Source: Paenibacillus oryzae (GTDB lineage Bacteria > Bacillota > Bacilli > Paenibacillales > Paenibacillaceae). Taken from it: a stretch of 64,000 nucleotides of DNA. The notes under the pieces were generated by a model, which was not told the origin of the DNA, made no database searches, and saw only the letters and a program-made list of their open reading frames with translations. The stretch lies in assembly GCF_001675045.1 (NCBI RefSeq), contig NZ_LYPA01000025.1:1-64000 (forward strand), read 5' to 3'. Positions 39,476 to 49,300 of the stretch are shown here, piece by piece. How positions within the stretch are numbered: the stretch's first letter is position 1; each line of letters begins with the position of its first letter. A program made the position numbers and the translations under genes.

Positions 39476-40510
39476 ATGAATGATGAGAAAATAGGCGTCA
39501 TTTTAGGGCAGATCGGTACGCCGGAGCAGCCTACCGCATCCGCGGTCAGAGCATATCTCCGGCCGTTTCTGTCCGATCGGCGCGTGATCGACTATCCGCC
39601 ATGGCTCTGGCAGCCGCTGCTGCATGGCATTATTCTTCGGGTCAGACCCAAAAAGTCGGCCGCCCTGTATAAGGAAATTTGGACGGAGGAAGGTTCTCCG
39701 CTTATGGTTTATTCCTTGCGGCAGCAGCAGCGGCTGCAGAAACGATTGGGTGCTCGATATCAAGTTGAGCTGGGACTCGCTTATACCCGGCTTGATCCCG
39801 CCAATGGCATCAAGTCTCTGGAGCAGGCCGGCATTTCCAAAATCGTGCTGCTGCCCCTCTTCCCCCAATATTCATCAACCACAACGGCCAGCTTCTATGA
39901 AGCTGCCATGCGTGCTGCCTTGGGGGAAGGCAATGGCCGGGCCGGAAGCGTCGCGGCTAAGCGATATATTCCGGAATTAAGATTAGCGGGGGCTTTTTAT
40001 AACGATCCTGCATATATGGAAGCTCTTCGGCACAATCTGACTGCGCAGATTCAGCGTCTTCCCCATAAGCCCGACCACTATGTGCTCAGCTTCCATGGCG
40101 TTCCGGAGCGATACATCAAAACCGGCGACCCCTACGAGAAGCAATGCCGGGAATCTGCGGAGGAGCTGGCAAAGGCAATGGGATGGGCTGCTAACGAGTG
40201 GCAAATCAGCTTCCAGTCGCGTTTTGGGAAAGAGCCGTGGATCGGGCCATCCACGGCAGAGGTGCTGGGCGAGCTGTCGGCACAAGGCGTCAAGCGCCCT
40301 TTTGTATGCGCGCCGGGTTTCGTTACGGATTGCTTGGAGACGTTGCATGAGCTCGGCATTGAAGGCCGCGAGCAGTTTGCTGAAGGGGGCGGTGATCCTT
40401 TAGAATATGCCTTTGCTTCCTGCCTGAACGATGACTCGGCCTGGCTCGATTTTTTGGCTGAGTACAGCAAACGGCATTCAGCCGGTTGGATGGAACCAAA
40501 CCGATTGTGA
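39476..40510 (+). CDS. hemH: Ferrochelatase (coproporphyrin III ferrochelatase in Bacillales)
   Basis: A 344-residue enzyme inserting iron into the porphyrin at the end of heme synthesis; in Gram-positive bacteria the substrate is usually coproporphyrin III. The active-site motif LSFHGVPERYIKTGDPY with the catalytic His is near residues 202-218, and FQSRFGKEPWIGPST and FVCAPGFVTDCLETLHE follow. ATG at 39476 has GGAAGGA upstream. It is located 14 kb from the hem operon, without hemE or hemY beside it. Confidence 0.93.
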   Translation: MNDEKIGVILGQIGTPEQPTASAVRAYLRPFLSDRRVIDYPPWLWQPLLHGIILRVRPKKSAALYKEIWTEEGSPLMVYSLRQQQRLQKRLGARYQVELGLAYTRLDPANGIKSLEQAGISKIVLLPLFPQYSSTTTASFYEAAMRAALGEGNGRAGSVAAKRYIPELRLAGAFYNDPAYMEALRHNLTAQIQRLPHKPDHYVLSFHGVPERYIKTGDPYEKQCRESAEELAKAMGWAANEWQISFQSRFGKEPWIGPSTAEVLGELSAQGVKRPFVCAPGFVTDCLETLHELGIEGREQFAEGGGDPLEYAFASCLNDDSAWLDFLAEYSKRHSAGWMEPNRL

Positions 40511-40529
40511 TAGAGACTAAATAATATAC

Positions 40530-40578
40530 AAAAAGGCGTCAAGCAGGGAATGCAGCTTCCCTCCTTTAACGCCTTTTT
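40530..40578. terminator. Bidirectional terminator between hemH and the ABC transporter gene
   Basis: An outer stem AAAAAGGCGT / ACGCCTTTTT and an inner GGGAA / TTCCC arm, with A and T runs on the two sides. It serves the converging hemH (plus) and ABC transporter (minus) transcripts. Confidence 0.85.
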
Positions 40579-40632
40579 CTTTTACATGGCATGGGTGAGC
40601 ATGAGGTCGACCAACCTCCGCAATGCGGTTAA

Positions 40633-43023
40633 TTACTCCGTTCTGAGCGCAATAACCGGATCTTTTTTTGTCGCCGCTTTGGCTGGAATCAATCCCGCAA
40701 TCAGCGTCAGGAACATGCTGCCGAGCACCAGCGCCGCGGAATGTGCCGCCGTTAACTGGGCTAATCCCTGGATACCCAGCGCGTTTGCAATGAGTACGTT
40801 AATAGCGGACGCCAGCGCATAAGAGATGACGATGCCAATAGCGCCAGCCACAAATCCAACAATCAGAGTCTCTGCGTTGAATACGCGCGAAATGTCTTTT
40901 TTCCTTGCCCCGATGCTTCGCAATATGCCAATTTCCTTTGTCCGCTCCAGCACCGATACATACGTAATGATGCCGATCATAATAGTGGAAACAACAAGCG
41001 AAATCGCCGCAAAGCCGATCAATACATAGGAAACAGTGTCGAGAACCGTCTGGATGACGGAGCCAATCATTTCGGACATGTCGCTGTAAACAACCTGATC
41101 GGCTTCCTCCCTTGTATCGTTGTAATCATCCAGGTATTGCTTGATTTTATCCTTGGCCGCAAAGTCTTTCGGAAAAATATTGATGCTCGACGGAGTTGTG
41201 TCCGCGCCAAGGCTTTTTAACCTAAGCTCCTTCGCTTCATCGTTGGCAAACGGCGCGTTCAGGATCACATCGCGGTCGGAATCCATTTGAGCCCGCGCAA
41301 TATCGGACTGTTGCGCTTGCTCAACGACATATTCCGTTAAAGCGGGCGTATACGCCAAACCTTCGGATAAGTAGCCGCTCGTTGTTGCTCCGTCTTCTTT
41401 AATCCGCAGAATGCCTGTAATCGTCAGCTCAATGCCTTCATCGCTTCCGAATAAGACCTCATAAGAATCTGCGGCGGACGGAATAAACAGTCCGTTTTCC
41501 GTTTCCGTATAAAAGCTGTTGTTGGGAACTGCCTTCATCATCGTTTTTCCGATAAAATCGCTCAGCTTCCATTCCGCATGATCCGAAAAAATGCCAAGCT
41601 TTTCATAAAATGCCTTGTCCAGCCGGTTGTATTCGTCAACCACAAGAGCGACTTCATTTGCTGCGCTGGGGTATCGGCTGCCTTCTCCAATCAAGTCATA
41701 CATGGACAAAATAAACTCGTCATTATCCGGCAGCTCCTGCCAATAAGCCGGCGTCCCGCCAAAACCCGAAGGCCTGTCCATTGCCATTCCTGAAGATGTT
41801 TCAAATTTAACTACGTCATCCTCCGCTTTCGCCAGCAGGTTCATCTCCACCCCGTTACTATAGGAGACGGCATTTACAGCGCCCGGAAGAGCGTCCTGGA
41901 TATCGGCAATATACCGGAAATAATCCTCCGTCAACACATTGACATGCTGCTCGACATTGGCGGCGCTATCGTAGCGGTACATCACGTCTCCTTCGGGAAA
42001 TTCCTCCCCCGAGCTGCCGCTATTCGCAAAGGGAGAGCCGTCGGGCGGCTGCGGAGTCTGAATTTGCTGCACGCCTTGCGATATAGTCAGAGGAAAACCC
42101 GCTAGCGTCTCGGATTGCATATCGGAGATGTAGTTGGACAAGCCATTGGACAGCGCCAACACAAGCGCAACGCCGATAATGCCGATGCTGCCCGCAAAGG
42201 AGGTTATGAGCGTGCGGCCTTTTTTTGTCAGCAGATTTTTGAAGGAAAGGGACATTGCCGTCAGCAGCGACATGGAGGTTTTTCCGGGACTAAGCTTGCC
42301 GCTCCCTTGAGTGGCGGCTGCTTTGCCAGGTTTGTCATTGAGCATGAGCGGATTGCTGTCCGACTGCACCTCCCCGTCGCGCAAATGAATGATTCTGCTG
42401 CTGTAGTTTTCGGCCAAATCGCCATTGTGGGTGACCATGATCACCAGCTTTGTTTTTGAAATCTCCCTAAGAATATCCATTACCTGCAGGCTGGTCTGGC
42501 TATCCAGCGCGCCTGTCGGCTCATCAGCCAAAATAATATCGGGATTGTTTACTAGCGCTCTCGCAATAGCAACACGCTGCATTTGTCCGCCGGACAGCTG
42601 GTTTGGCCTTTTCTTAAGCTTGTCCCCCAGTCCCACGGATTCCAGAGCCTGCTTGGCTCTCTCCTTGCGTTCGGCTACCGAAACACCCGACAGCGTTAAA
42701 GCGATCTCTACATTTTGCAAAATCGTTTGATGCGATATCAGGTTGTAGTTTTGAAAAACAAAACCGATGGAAGCATTCCTGTAAGCGTCCCAGTCCTTAT
42801 CCTTAAAATGCTTGGTGGAGCTTCCTCCCAGAGAAAGATCCCCTTCGTCGTAACGGTCAAGCCCGCCGATAATATTAAGCAGCGTTGTTTTGCCGCAGCC
42901 GGACGGCCCCAGAATGGAAACAAACTCGCTTTCCCTGAATTCCAGCGAAACTCCCTTTAATGCCTGCACAACTTCGCCGCTGTTATAGGATTTTTTGATA
43001 TCGGTTAATCTGAGTTTGGACAT
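40633..43023 (-). CDS. MacB-like ABC transporter, ATPase fused to permease
   Basis: A 796-residue ABC exporter subunit. Residues about 1-230 are an ATPase with Walker [10 protein letters not shown] at 39-47, signature [15 protein letters not shown] and Walker [14 protein letters not shown] membrane helix near 285, a large extracytoplasmic domain (about 310-660) and three C-terminal FtsX-type helices follow, ending in PVIALR. Related proteins export peptides or give resistance to envelope antibiotics. It is next to a two-component system and the peptide operon, so self-protection is possible. ATG at 43023 has GGGGAGG ten bases upstream. Confidence 0.9.
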   Translation of the reverse strand: MSKLRLTDIKKSYNSGEVVQALKGVSLEFRESEFVSILGPSGCGKTTLLNIIGGLDRYDEGDLSLGGSSTKHFKDKDWDAYRNASIGFVFQNYNLISHQTILQNVEIALTLSGVSVAERKERAKQALESVGLGDKLKKRPNQLSGGQMQRVAIARALVNNPDIILADEPTGALDSQTSLQVMDILREISKTKLVIMVTHNGDLAENYSSRIIHLRDGEVQSDSNPLMLNDKPGKAAATQGSGKLSPGKTSMSLLTAMSLSFKNLLTKKGRTLITSFAGSIGIIGVALVLALSNGLSNYISDMQSETLAGFPLTISQGVQQIQTPQPPDGSPFANSGSSGEEFPEGDVMYRYDSAANVEQHVNVLTEDYFRYIADIQDALPGAVNAVSYSNGVEMNLLAKAEDDVVKFETSSGMAMDRPSGFGGTPAYWQELPDNDEFILSMYDLIGEGSRYPSAANEVALVVDEYNRLDKAFYEKLGIFSDHAEWKLSDFIGKTMMKAVPNNSFYTETENGLFIPSAADSYEVLFGSDEGIELTITGILRIKEDGATTSGYLSEGLAYTPALTEYVVEQAQQSDIARAQMDSDRDVILNAPFANDEAKELRLKSLGADTTPSSINIFPKDFAAKDKIKQYLDDYNDTREEADQVVYSDMSEMIGSVIQTVLDTVSYVLIGFAAISLVVSTIMIGIITYVSVLERTKEIGILRSIGARKKDISRVFNAETLIVGFVAGAIGIVISYALASAINVLIANALGIQGLAQLTAAHSAALVLGSMFLTLIAGLIPAKAATKKDPVIALRTE

Positions 43024-43128
43024 GCTGTCAATTCCTCCCCAACCTTTTTGAACTACGCCCATCATAGCAAGCAATAGTAAACTGGAGAGGGGACAAAAGG
43101 TAAACGGAAGGTTAATAAAGGCTTACAT

Positions 43129-43818
43129 TTAAAGTTTAAACCGGTAGCCCGCGCCCCATACGGTTTGAATATGCTTGGGGTATTGGGGATCGCTTTCGAT
43201 TTTTTCGCGCAGCCGATTAATATGCACCGCTACCGTTTTCAAATCGCCAATGGCGTCCATCTCCCAAATTCGCTCATACAATTGCTCCTTGCTGAACACG
43301 ATATCGGGATTGGAAACAAGAAACAGCAGCAGCTCATATTCTTTATTTTTGAACTCCACTTCCTTCTGATGAACGTATACCCGGTGGGTTAGCTGGTTGA
43401 TCCGGACCGGGCCGGCGTGCACCTCGCGCGTCCGATTAGCGCCGCCATTGGTTAACCGTTCGTATTGCGCCAGGTTTGCTTTTACTCTCGCAATCAGCTC
43501 CGTGGGCGAAAACGGCTTGGCAATGTAATCATCCGCGCCTACGCCAAGCCCTCTTACTTTATCCACGATCTCGCTTTTGGCTGTCACCATGAGGATTGGA
43601 ATATCGTATTTTTCACGAATCGCCTTGCATAGCTCGTACCCGCTCATCCCCGGCAGCATCAGATCCAGAAGAATCATATCGTAGCTTCCCGTTAACGCCA
43701 GGCGCAGGCCTTCATTACCATCCGCTGCAATCGTTGCTTCAAACCCTTCGATTTCCAAAAAATCGCGTTCAATTTCGGCAATCGCCATATCGTCTTCAAT
43801 AATCAGTATGTTTTTCAT
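43129..43818 (-). CDS. OmpR-family response regulator
   Basis: A 229-residue regulator. The receiver domain begins NILIIEDDMAIAE, with the phospho-acceptor Asp in MILLDLMLPGMSG near residue 52 and the conserved Lys in DYIAKPFSP. The winged-helix DNA-binding domain has RVYVHQKEVEFKNKEYELL and ends VWGAGYRF. ATG at 43818 has AAGGAG seven bases upstream. It overlaps the sensor kinase gene by 23 bases. It probably controls the adjacent ABC transporter. Confidence 0.93.
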   Translation of the reverse strand: MKNILIIEDDMAIAEIERDFLEIEGFEATIAADGNEGLRLALTGSYDMILLDLMLPGMSGYELCKAIREKYDIPILMVTAKSEIVDKVRGLGVGADDYIAKPFSPTELIARVKANLAQYERLTNGGANRTREVHAGPVRINQLTHRVYVHQKEVEFKNKEYELLLFLVSNPDIVFSKEQLYERIWEMDAIGDLKTVAVHINRLREKIESDPQYPKHIQTVWGAGYRFKL

Positions 43819-45256
43819 GTTTCGCTCCTTCTTCGCCGGCATGCTTGGGTAACGTGATGATAATAGATAGTCCCTCCGATGGAGCAAGCTCCGCCTTGAT
43901 CTCCCCGCCAAGGCGCTGAATGATTTTGGCGGAAATGGCCAAACCAAGACCGCTTCCGAGATCAGGCGTTTTTCTTGAAGCATCGCTGCGGTAGAACACG
44001 TCAAACAGCTTTTCCAGCTCCCCTGGAGATACGCCCGGACCGTTGTCGCTTAACCTCAGCTTGATCATATCCTCTTCTTGCACAGCGGCCACCACCATTT
44101 TTCCCTGCTCCTTATTTCTGTATTTGAGGCTGTTTTCCAAAATATTTTGAATGACATTGCGAAACTGGACTACGTCCATAATCACTTCGCCTTGCGGAAT
44201 CGGGTCAACGACCAGTATAGTCAATCCTTTTAGCTCATACTCAGCAGTAAACGCAGCCATTGTTTGCCGGAGCTCCTGGTCAAAATCCACAGCCTCCAGA
44301 TGAAGCGGGAACTCCCCGATATCCAGCTTTGAAAATAAAAAGAGCTGGTTAATCAGATGCTCCAGGCTAGCTGTTTTGTGTTTGATAATATCAAAGTATT
44401 TGCGCTGCATCTGAGGCGTCGCAGCAACCCCTTTTTCAATTCCCTCCAGGTAAGCCTTAATCGAGGTCAGCGGAGTTCGCAGGTCATGGGATATGCCTGC
44501 AATCAGCTCCCTCCGGTTGTTTTCATCCCTTTGGCGTTCATTGACCATATGATACAGATGCTGCGCCATCTCGTTAAAGTCCGCGCACACGGATGCAAAC
44601 TCATCCTGCTTTTCGTAATGAATCCGGTAGGTCAAGTTGCCGTCCCTTAGCTGATGAACGCCGTGGGACAAAATATGGATGGGATTCATAATGCCGCGAA
44701 AAACAAACCTGGTTAAGATCCGGTTTGTCCCGATTACCACAAAAACGAGAAGCACGATGGAGAACAAGCCGATATACAGCTGCTGCCTCGACTTGCTGGA
44801 ACCATCGACTGTAAAATGAGTATCCGTTAACACAACCCCGTACGGCCCCGCCTTAATCCGGTATACCGAAAAAGTGTCCGTCACCAGCATAAACTGCTCC
44901 TCCTGCGTCAAATCCACCCCGGACAGGCGATTGTGGTCCTGCGTTGCCGGATAAAGCAAATGTTGTCCCTCGTAAAGAGACAAGGTCAAGCCGCGATCCT
45001 CATATTCCTTATTAAAGGCATCAATGTCCGCTTCTATGCCTTCCCTGTTTTTACCGGAACCCCACGAAGCAGCCAATGTCTTGACTTTCTCCATCCGCTT
45101 AAACATGATGTCGCCTTGCTTAAAAGGCGGCGCCTCCCGAATGCCCGCCATGCCCGCATAAATCAATATGAAGCAAATTCCCGCCGCTATCATCAGCACA
45201 ATCGGCAGCACAAGCATTAGAAAATTGGATATATACAATCGCCGTTTCACGCTCAT
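43796..45256 (-). CDS. Two-component sensor histidine kinase
   Basis: A 486-residue membrane kinase. Helix one lies at about 11-34, the extracytoplasmic sensor domain at about 35-160 and helix two at about 165-185, followed by a HAMP region. The H-box has ISHDLRTPLTSIKAYLEG near 253-270, and the ATPase domain has N, D and G boxes (NILENSLKYRN, LSDNGPGVS, GSGLGLAI). The long sensor loop means it probably senses an extracellular signal directly, unlike the short-loop BceS type. Partner of the overlapping response regulator. Confidence 0.93.
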   Translation of the reverse strand: MSVKRRLYISNFLMLVLPIVLMIAAGICFILIYAGMAGIREAPPFKQGDIMFKRMEKVKTLAASWGSGKNREGIEADIDAFNKEYEDRGLTLSLYEGQHLLYPATQDHNRLSGVDLTQEEQFMLVTDTFSVYRIKAGPYGVVLTDTHFTVDGSSKSRQQLYIGLFSIVLLVFVVIGTNRILTRFVFRGIMNPIHILSHGVHQLRDGNLTYRIHYEKQDEFASVCADFNEMAQHLYHMVNERQRDENNRRELIAGISHDLRTPLTSIKAYLEGIEKGVAATPQMQRKYFDIIKHKTASLEHLINQLFLFSKLDIGEFPLHLEAVDFDQELRQTMAAFTAEYELKGLTILVVDPIPQGEVIMDVVQFRNVIQNILENSLKYRNKEQGKMVVAAVQEEDMIKLRLSDNGPGVSPGELEKLFDVFYRSDASRKTPDLGSGLGLAISAKIIQRLGGEIKAELAPSEGLSIIITLPKHAGEEGAKHEKHTDY

Positions 45257-45339
45257 AGCCAGTTCACGCCCTCAAAGGTAGATAGCTATAAGTATAGAGC
45301 AAACGGAAGAAAAAGCTAATGCCACGCTTCGGGCAAAAC

Positions 45340-45370
45340 AAAAAAACCGCCGCTTTTGCAGGCGACAGTT
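45340..45370 (-). terminator. Intrinsic terminator of the peptide synthetase operon
   Basis: On the minus strand, a GC stem (CGCC / GGCG plus flanking pairs) around a GCAAAAG-type loop is followed by seven Ts. It starts 18 bases after the phosphopantetheinyl transferase stop codon. Confidence 0.78.
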
Positions 45371-45387
45371 TCAATGTTAATGGTTTG

Positions 45388-46098
45388 TTAAAGCAATTGC
45401 GCAGCATTCACCATGTTTACTCCATTCGACCTGACCGGGGACAAGGTGCATACTGACAATGCGTATCCGTCAGCTACATGATATGAACGCAGATACCAGA
45501 GGCGCGCCGATTCTGCTTCCGCAATAGCAGAGCCGCATTTCCCGGCCCCGATTCCGTCAGCCTCTTCGATTACGCTGAAGGAGTCAAGCGGAATGGAAAG
45601 TCCCTTTCCCAATGCCTTGATATAGCTTTCCTTGCCGGTCCAGATGTCATAGAAAAAACGGTTTCGCCGCTCCGCACTCACCCTGCACAAGGCTTCGTAT
45701 TCAGCGGGAGCGAACATAGAGCGGGCAAGCTCCATGTCCGCTATCCCCACCTTCTCAATATCGATTCCGACAAGCTCGGAATGGTATGCCGCCACCGTCC
45801 AGATGCCGGAATGGGAGACATTGAATTGAACCTCGCCCCCAACCAGCTCCGGCTTATTGTCCGCATTTCTCTTGAATAGAATCGCGCTGTCAGGCAAACC
45901 ATAACGCTCTTTTAGCACATAACGAACAAGCATATCTCCAGCCAACGACCGCCACTGGTCCTCCCAGCGGCGGAAACGGCTTATTCGCTGTGCTCGTTCC
46001 AGGGAGACAAGCTCAGACCAAGCCGCAATCCGTTCCTGTTCCCCCGACCCGTCAAATGGATTCATACTGACCGCATAGATGGCGGGAGCTTCCATCAT
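45388..46098 (-). CDS. Sfp-type 4'-phosphopantetheinyl transferase
   Basis: A 236-residue enzyme that moves phosphopantetheine from CoA to the active Ser of carrier proteins. The magnesium and catalytic motifs are intact: VGIDIEKVG near residues 107-115 and [14 protein letters not shown] near 152-165. Its ATG overlaps the MbtH stop codon, so translation is coupled. It is last in the peptide operon and is the likely activator of the two PCP domains encoded upstream (Ser552 and Ser1071). Confidence 0.94.
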   Translation of the reverse strand: MMEAPAIYAVSMNPFDGSGEQERIAAWSELVSLERAQRISRFRRWEDQWRSLAGDMLVRYVLKERYGLPDSAILFKRNADNKPELVGGEVQFNVSHSGIWTVAAYHSELVGIDIEKVGIADMELARSMFAPAEYEALCRVSAERRNRFFYDIWTGKESYIKALGKGLSIPLDSFSVIEEADGIGAGKCGSAIAEAESARLWYLRSYHVADGYALSVCTLSPVRSNGVNMVNAAQLL

Positions 46099-46289
46099 CC
46101 CTGACGTAAGCTAAGCGGAGTCAAATCACTCCAAACCTCTTTAACGAAAGCCAAGCATTCATCCTTGGAACCATTTTTACCGGCGTTTCGCCAGCCTGCC
46201 GGAATAGTGAGATGCTGAGGCCAAAGCGCGTATTGCTCTTCGTTATTTACAACGACCTGATAGCTTGCCTCCGACACTTGATTTTCCAT
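46095..46289 (-). CDS. MbtH-family NRPS accessory protein
   Basis: A 64-residue MbtH-like protein, the usual length. The family pattern is present: [10 protein letters not shown], then [20 protein letters not shown] and the invariant Trp region [12 protein letters not shown]. MbtH proteins bind adenylation domains and support their folding and activity. It starts 40 bases after the large synthetase gene with GGGAGGAAGG upstream. Confidence 0.95.
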   Translation of the reverse strand: MENQVSEASYQVVVNNEEQYALWPQHLTIPAGWRNAGKNGSKDECLAFVKEVWSDLTPLSLRQG

Positions 46290-46329
46290 ATAACCTTCCT
46301 CCCTTTAATCGCTTATTAGATGTAAACCT

Positions 46330-49300
46330 TTAGAGTCCGACGCCCATCTGGCGGTCGGCCATCTGCTGGAGCTGATCCTTGTTCCGGATAATAACAGCGT
46401 CTGGCACAGCATCGGGAAGTATCGTCTCCATATAACGCAGTTGACGGTATTTCATGCCCATTACCGCCCAGATGAACAATATGATTCCTATCGTTGCAAT
46501 AAGGAGGCTAATGCCCTTATCACCCGCTCCTCCGAACAAGCCGGATGACAGGGTTCCGGCAGGCAGCGACGCTGACAATGGCCCAAATACCGACGCAACC
46601 AGCGGTCCTGCAAGCAGGAAGCTAAGCGGCCGCATGCTGAAAGCCATAACCTGGTTTGTCGCCAAAACGCGTCCCTGCAGCTCCAGCCCGACCTTTGTTT
46701 GAATCAAGGCCAGCCAATGCGTATTAATAAACGCCAGCGCCAGACCAAAGCCAAACAAGCCGATTATCGCTGTTACGAGGGAAGGATAAATGCCAACCAC
46801 CGCAACCGATATCCCTGTAAGCATTACAAAACCGACCATACCGTCCGCTCTGCGGTCAAAGCCGCCCCAAATGGCCATCAGAATAGAACCGACCAAAAGA
46901 CCTGCGCCTTCAAAGGCAATAACGAGACCAACCTTGTCGGCCGTCATAAACTGGAGCAGGAACGGTGTGGTGAGTACGTTGTACAAGCTCATAAAGAAGT
47001 TGACGACGATGAAAAACACAACCATCGCAACGAGGCTTTTCCGTTGAATGATATATTTCCATCCCCCGATAATTTCTTTGCTCATCGGTTCTTCGCGTTT
47101 TTTGAACATCAAATTCGGGAACCGGATCAGCGACAAAATAATCATGGATGAGCTTAGCAAAATTAAATCAAGAAGAACGATCGTCTCCAGACCGATCAGC
47201 ACAACCAAAGCGCCTCCCAGCGCCGGCGCCATAATTCCGTTCAAGGACATGACGAGCTGTCCCAGGCCGTTGGCATGTCCCAAATACCGTTTTGGCACAA
47301 GCTGAGCCGTCGCAGCCTGATAAGCCGGCATTGTAAATGCGCCTGCAATTGACCCTATGCCTGCGGCGACATAAATGGCCCATAACGCCAAGGCATCCAG
47401 ATAAAGCATCGTGGCAATGAAGATGACCGAGCATAGCGCTAACGTTTGTCCCGCCAGCATAACCTTGCGCCTGTCATAGCGGTCAACCACCGCGCCTGCT
47501 ACAGGCAGCAAAAGCAAGGTTGGCAAAATGGCATACAACGAAATGGTCGCATAATCCGATATCGAGCCGGTGCGATCATATACCCAGATGCCTAAAGCAA
47601 AACCGGTTAGCGAGGTCCCGATCGTAGCGATAATTAAACATAAGGTTACGATAAGAAAAGATTTGACGCTTGGCTGAACCTCTCTTTTTTCAGGTTCAAT
47701 TGCGGTCTCTTGAGCGGATGCGATCAGCGCCCTGGCCTCAGCGCCGGCGCTCGCTCTGCGAATCGCTTCGTCGTCCTTCTCATCACCCCATTTTGAAATT
47801 TGGAGCGCCACTATTTTGGTTACATGATCCGCTTGATGCTTGTGGAAATAATGGCCGGCGTCATCCACGATGTGCAAGTCGACTTGCCCGCTGAAGTCCT
47901 TCCACTCCATGTAACGCTCCTCGTAAAATTCCGTCATCCTATCCGCGCTGCCGACGATACAGGTTATCGGCGCTTTGAGCTTGGGCCTTTGCTCCTGAGC
48001 ATATAGCGCCGTATAATAATCCTCCGCCTCCCGCGCATCATGCCGCAGGTTGCGAAGCACAAACTTTTGCTCCTCGGGCGAAATTTCATCGTCAAAGCCG
48101 CCAAAGGCGCGAATCATGTCCCGCACAAACTTGTCAGACGTCCATTTCTCGCGTGGGAAGAGGCGATGCCACCATTCCGTCAGCTTAAACGGCAGCCTGG
48201 CGCCCGGGAAAGTACCCGCCATGAACACCCCGTTTACTACAACATCCTGCTGCTCCAGAAGCAATGCAGTGCGAAGAACCATTGCTCCGCCCAAGCAATG
48301 GCCGTAGAGATAAACATCCCCTTTGGCCTTGCTCTTGATTTCCGCCGCCACCCGGGAAGCCGTCTCCTCCAGCGATGCAAGCGGCTGCTGGGGACGGCTG
48401 TAGTCATGCCCCGGAATTTCTACCGCAAACAGGGCGTAATTGGGCGGCAACGCTTTGGCCATGGGCTGGAACGTTATGGCGCTGCCGCCGCCGTAAGGGA
48501 CGCAAACCAGCGTGCTTACTTTGCCGCCAATCGTCGACGCCTTCTTGAATTCGATCAGAAGGTCCTCGCTCCTGGTCGCGCCGGAAGTCAGATGCTCCGC
48601 CAGCTCGCGAATCGTAGGATTTTGGAAAAGGTCCATGACGCTAAAGGAATTGCCCATTTTGCGTACAACCTTGATTGCCTTGAAGGAATCGCCGCCGAGA
48701 TCAAAAAACTCGTCATCAATGCCAACCTGCTCAAGTCCCAGCACCTCTCGCCAGACAGCGGCGATCTCCAGCTCCTCCTTGGTCTGAGGTTCGGCAAAAT
48801 CAGAATTGGCCGCTGTGTTGGATGCACTGGGGGGCGGAAGCAGCTGCCGGTCCAGCTTCCCGTTGGCATTAAGCGGCAGCCTTTCCATAATGACAAATGC
48901 AGACGGCACCATATAATCCGGCAAAATGGTTTTGATATGCTTGCGAATGCCGCTTACATCGGGCCCCTGCGCTGAAGATTGCAGCGTCGCATCAGCGCCC
49001 TCTTGGCCAGCTGACGTCTGGCGCTGCTCAGGCACCAGATAGGCAACAAGCCGCTTGTCGCCCGGCTCATCCTCGCGAATGATAACCACCGCGTCGCGCA
49101 AACCGCCCATCTGAAGTAAAACATGCTCGATTTCGCCGGTTTCAACCCGATACCCGCGAATTTTGACCTGCTGATCCATCCTCCCGAAAAATTGGATGTT
49201 TCCATCATGCAAATGCCGCACCAAATCCCCTGTACGGTACATTCTGCCTCCGGTAACATCGGTGAAAGGGTCAGGCAGGAAACGCTCAGCCGTTAGATCC

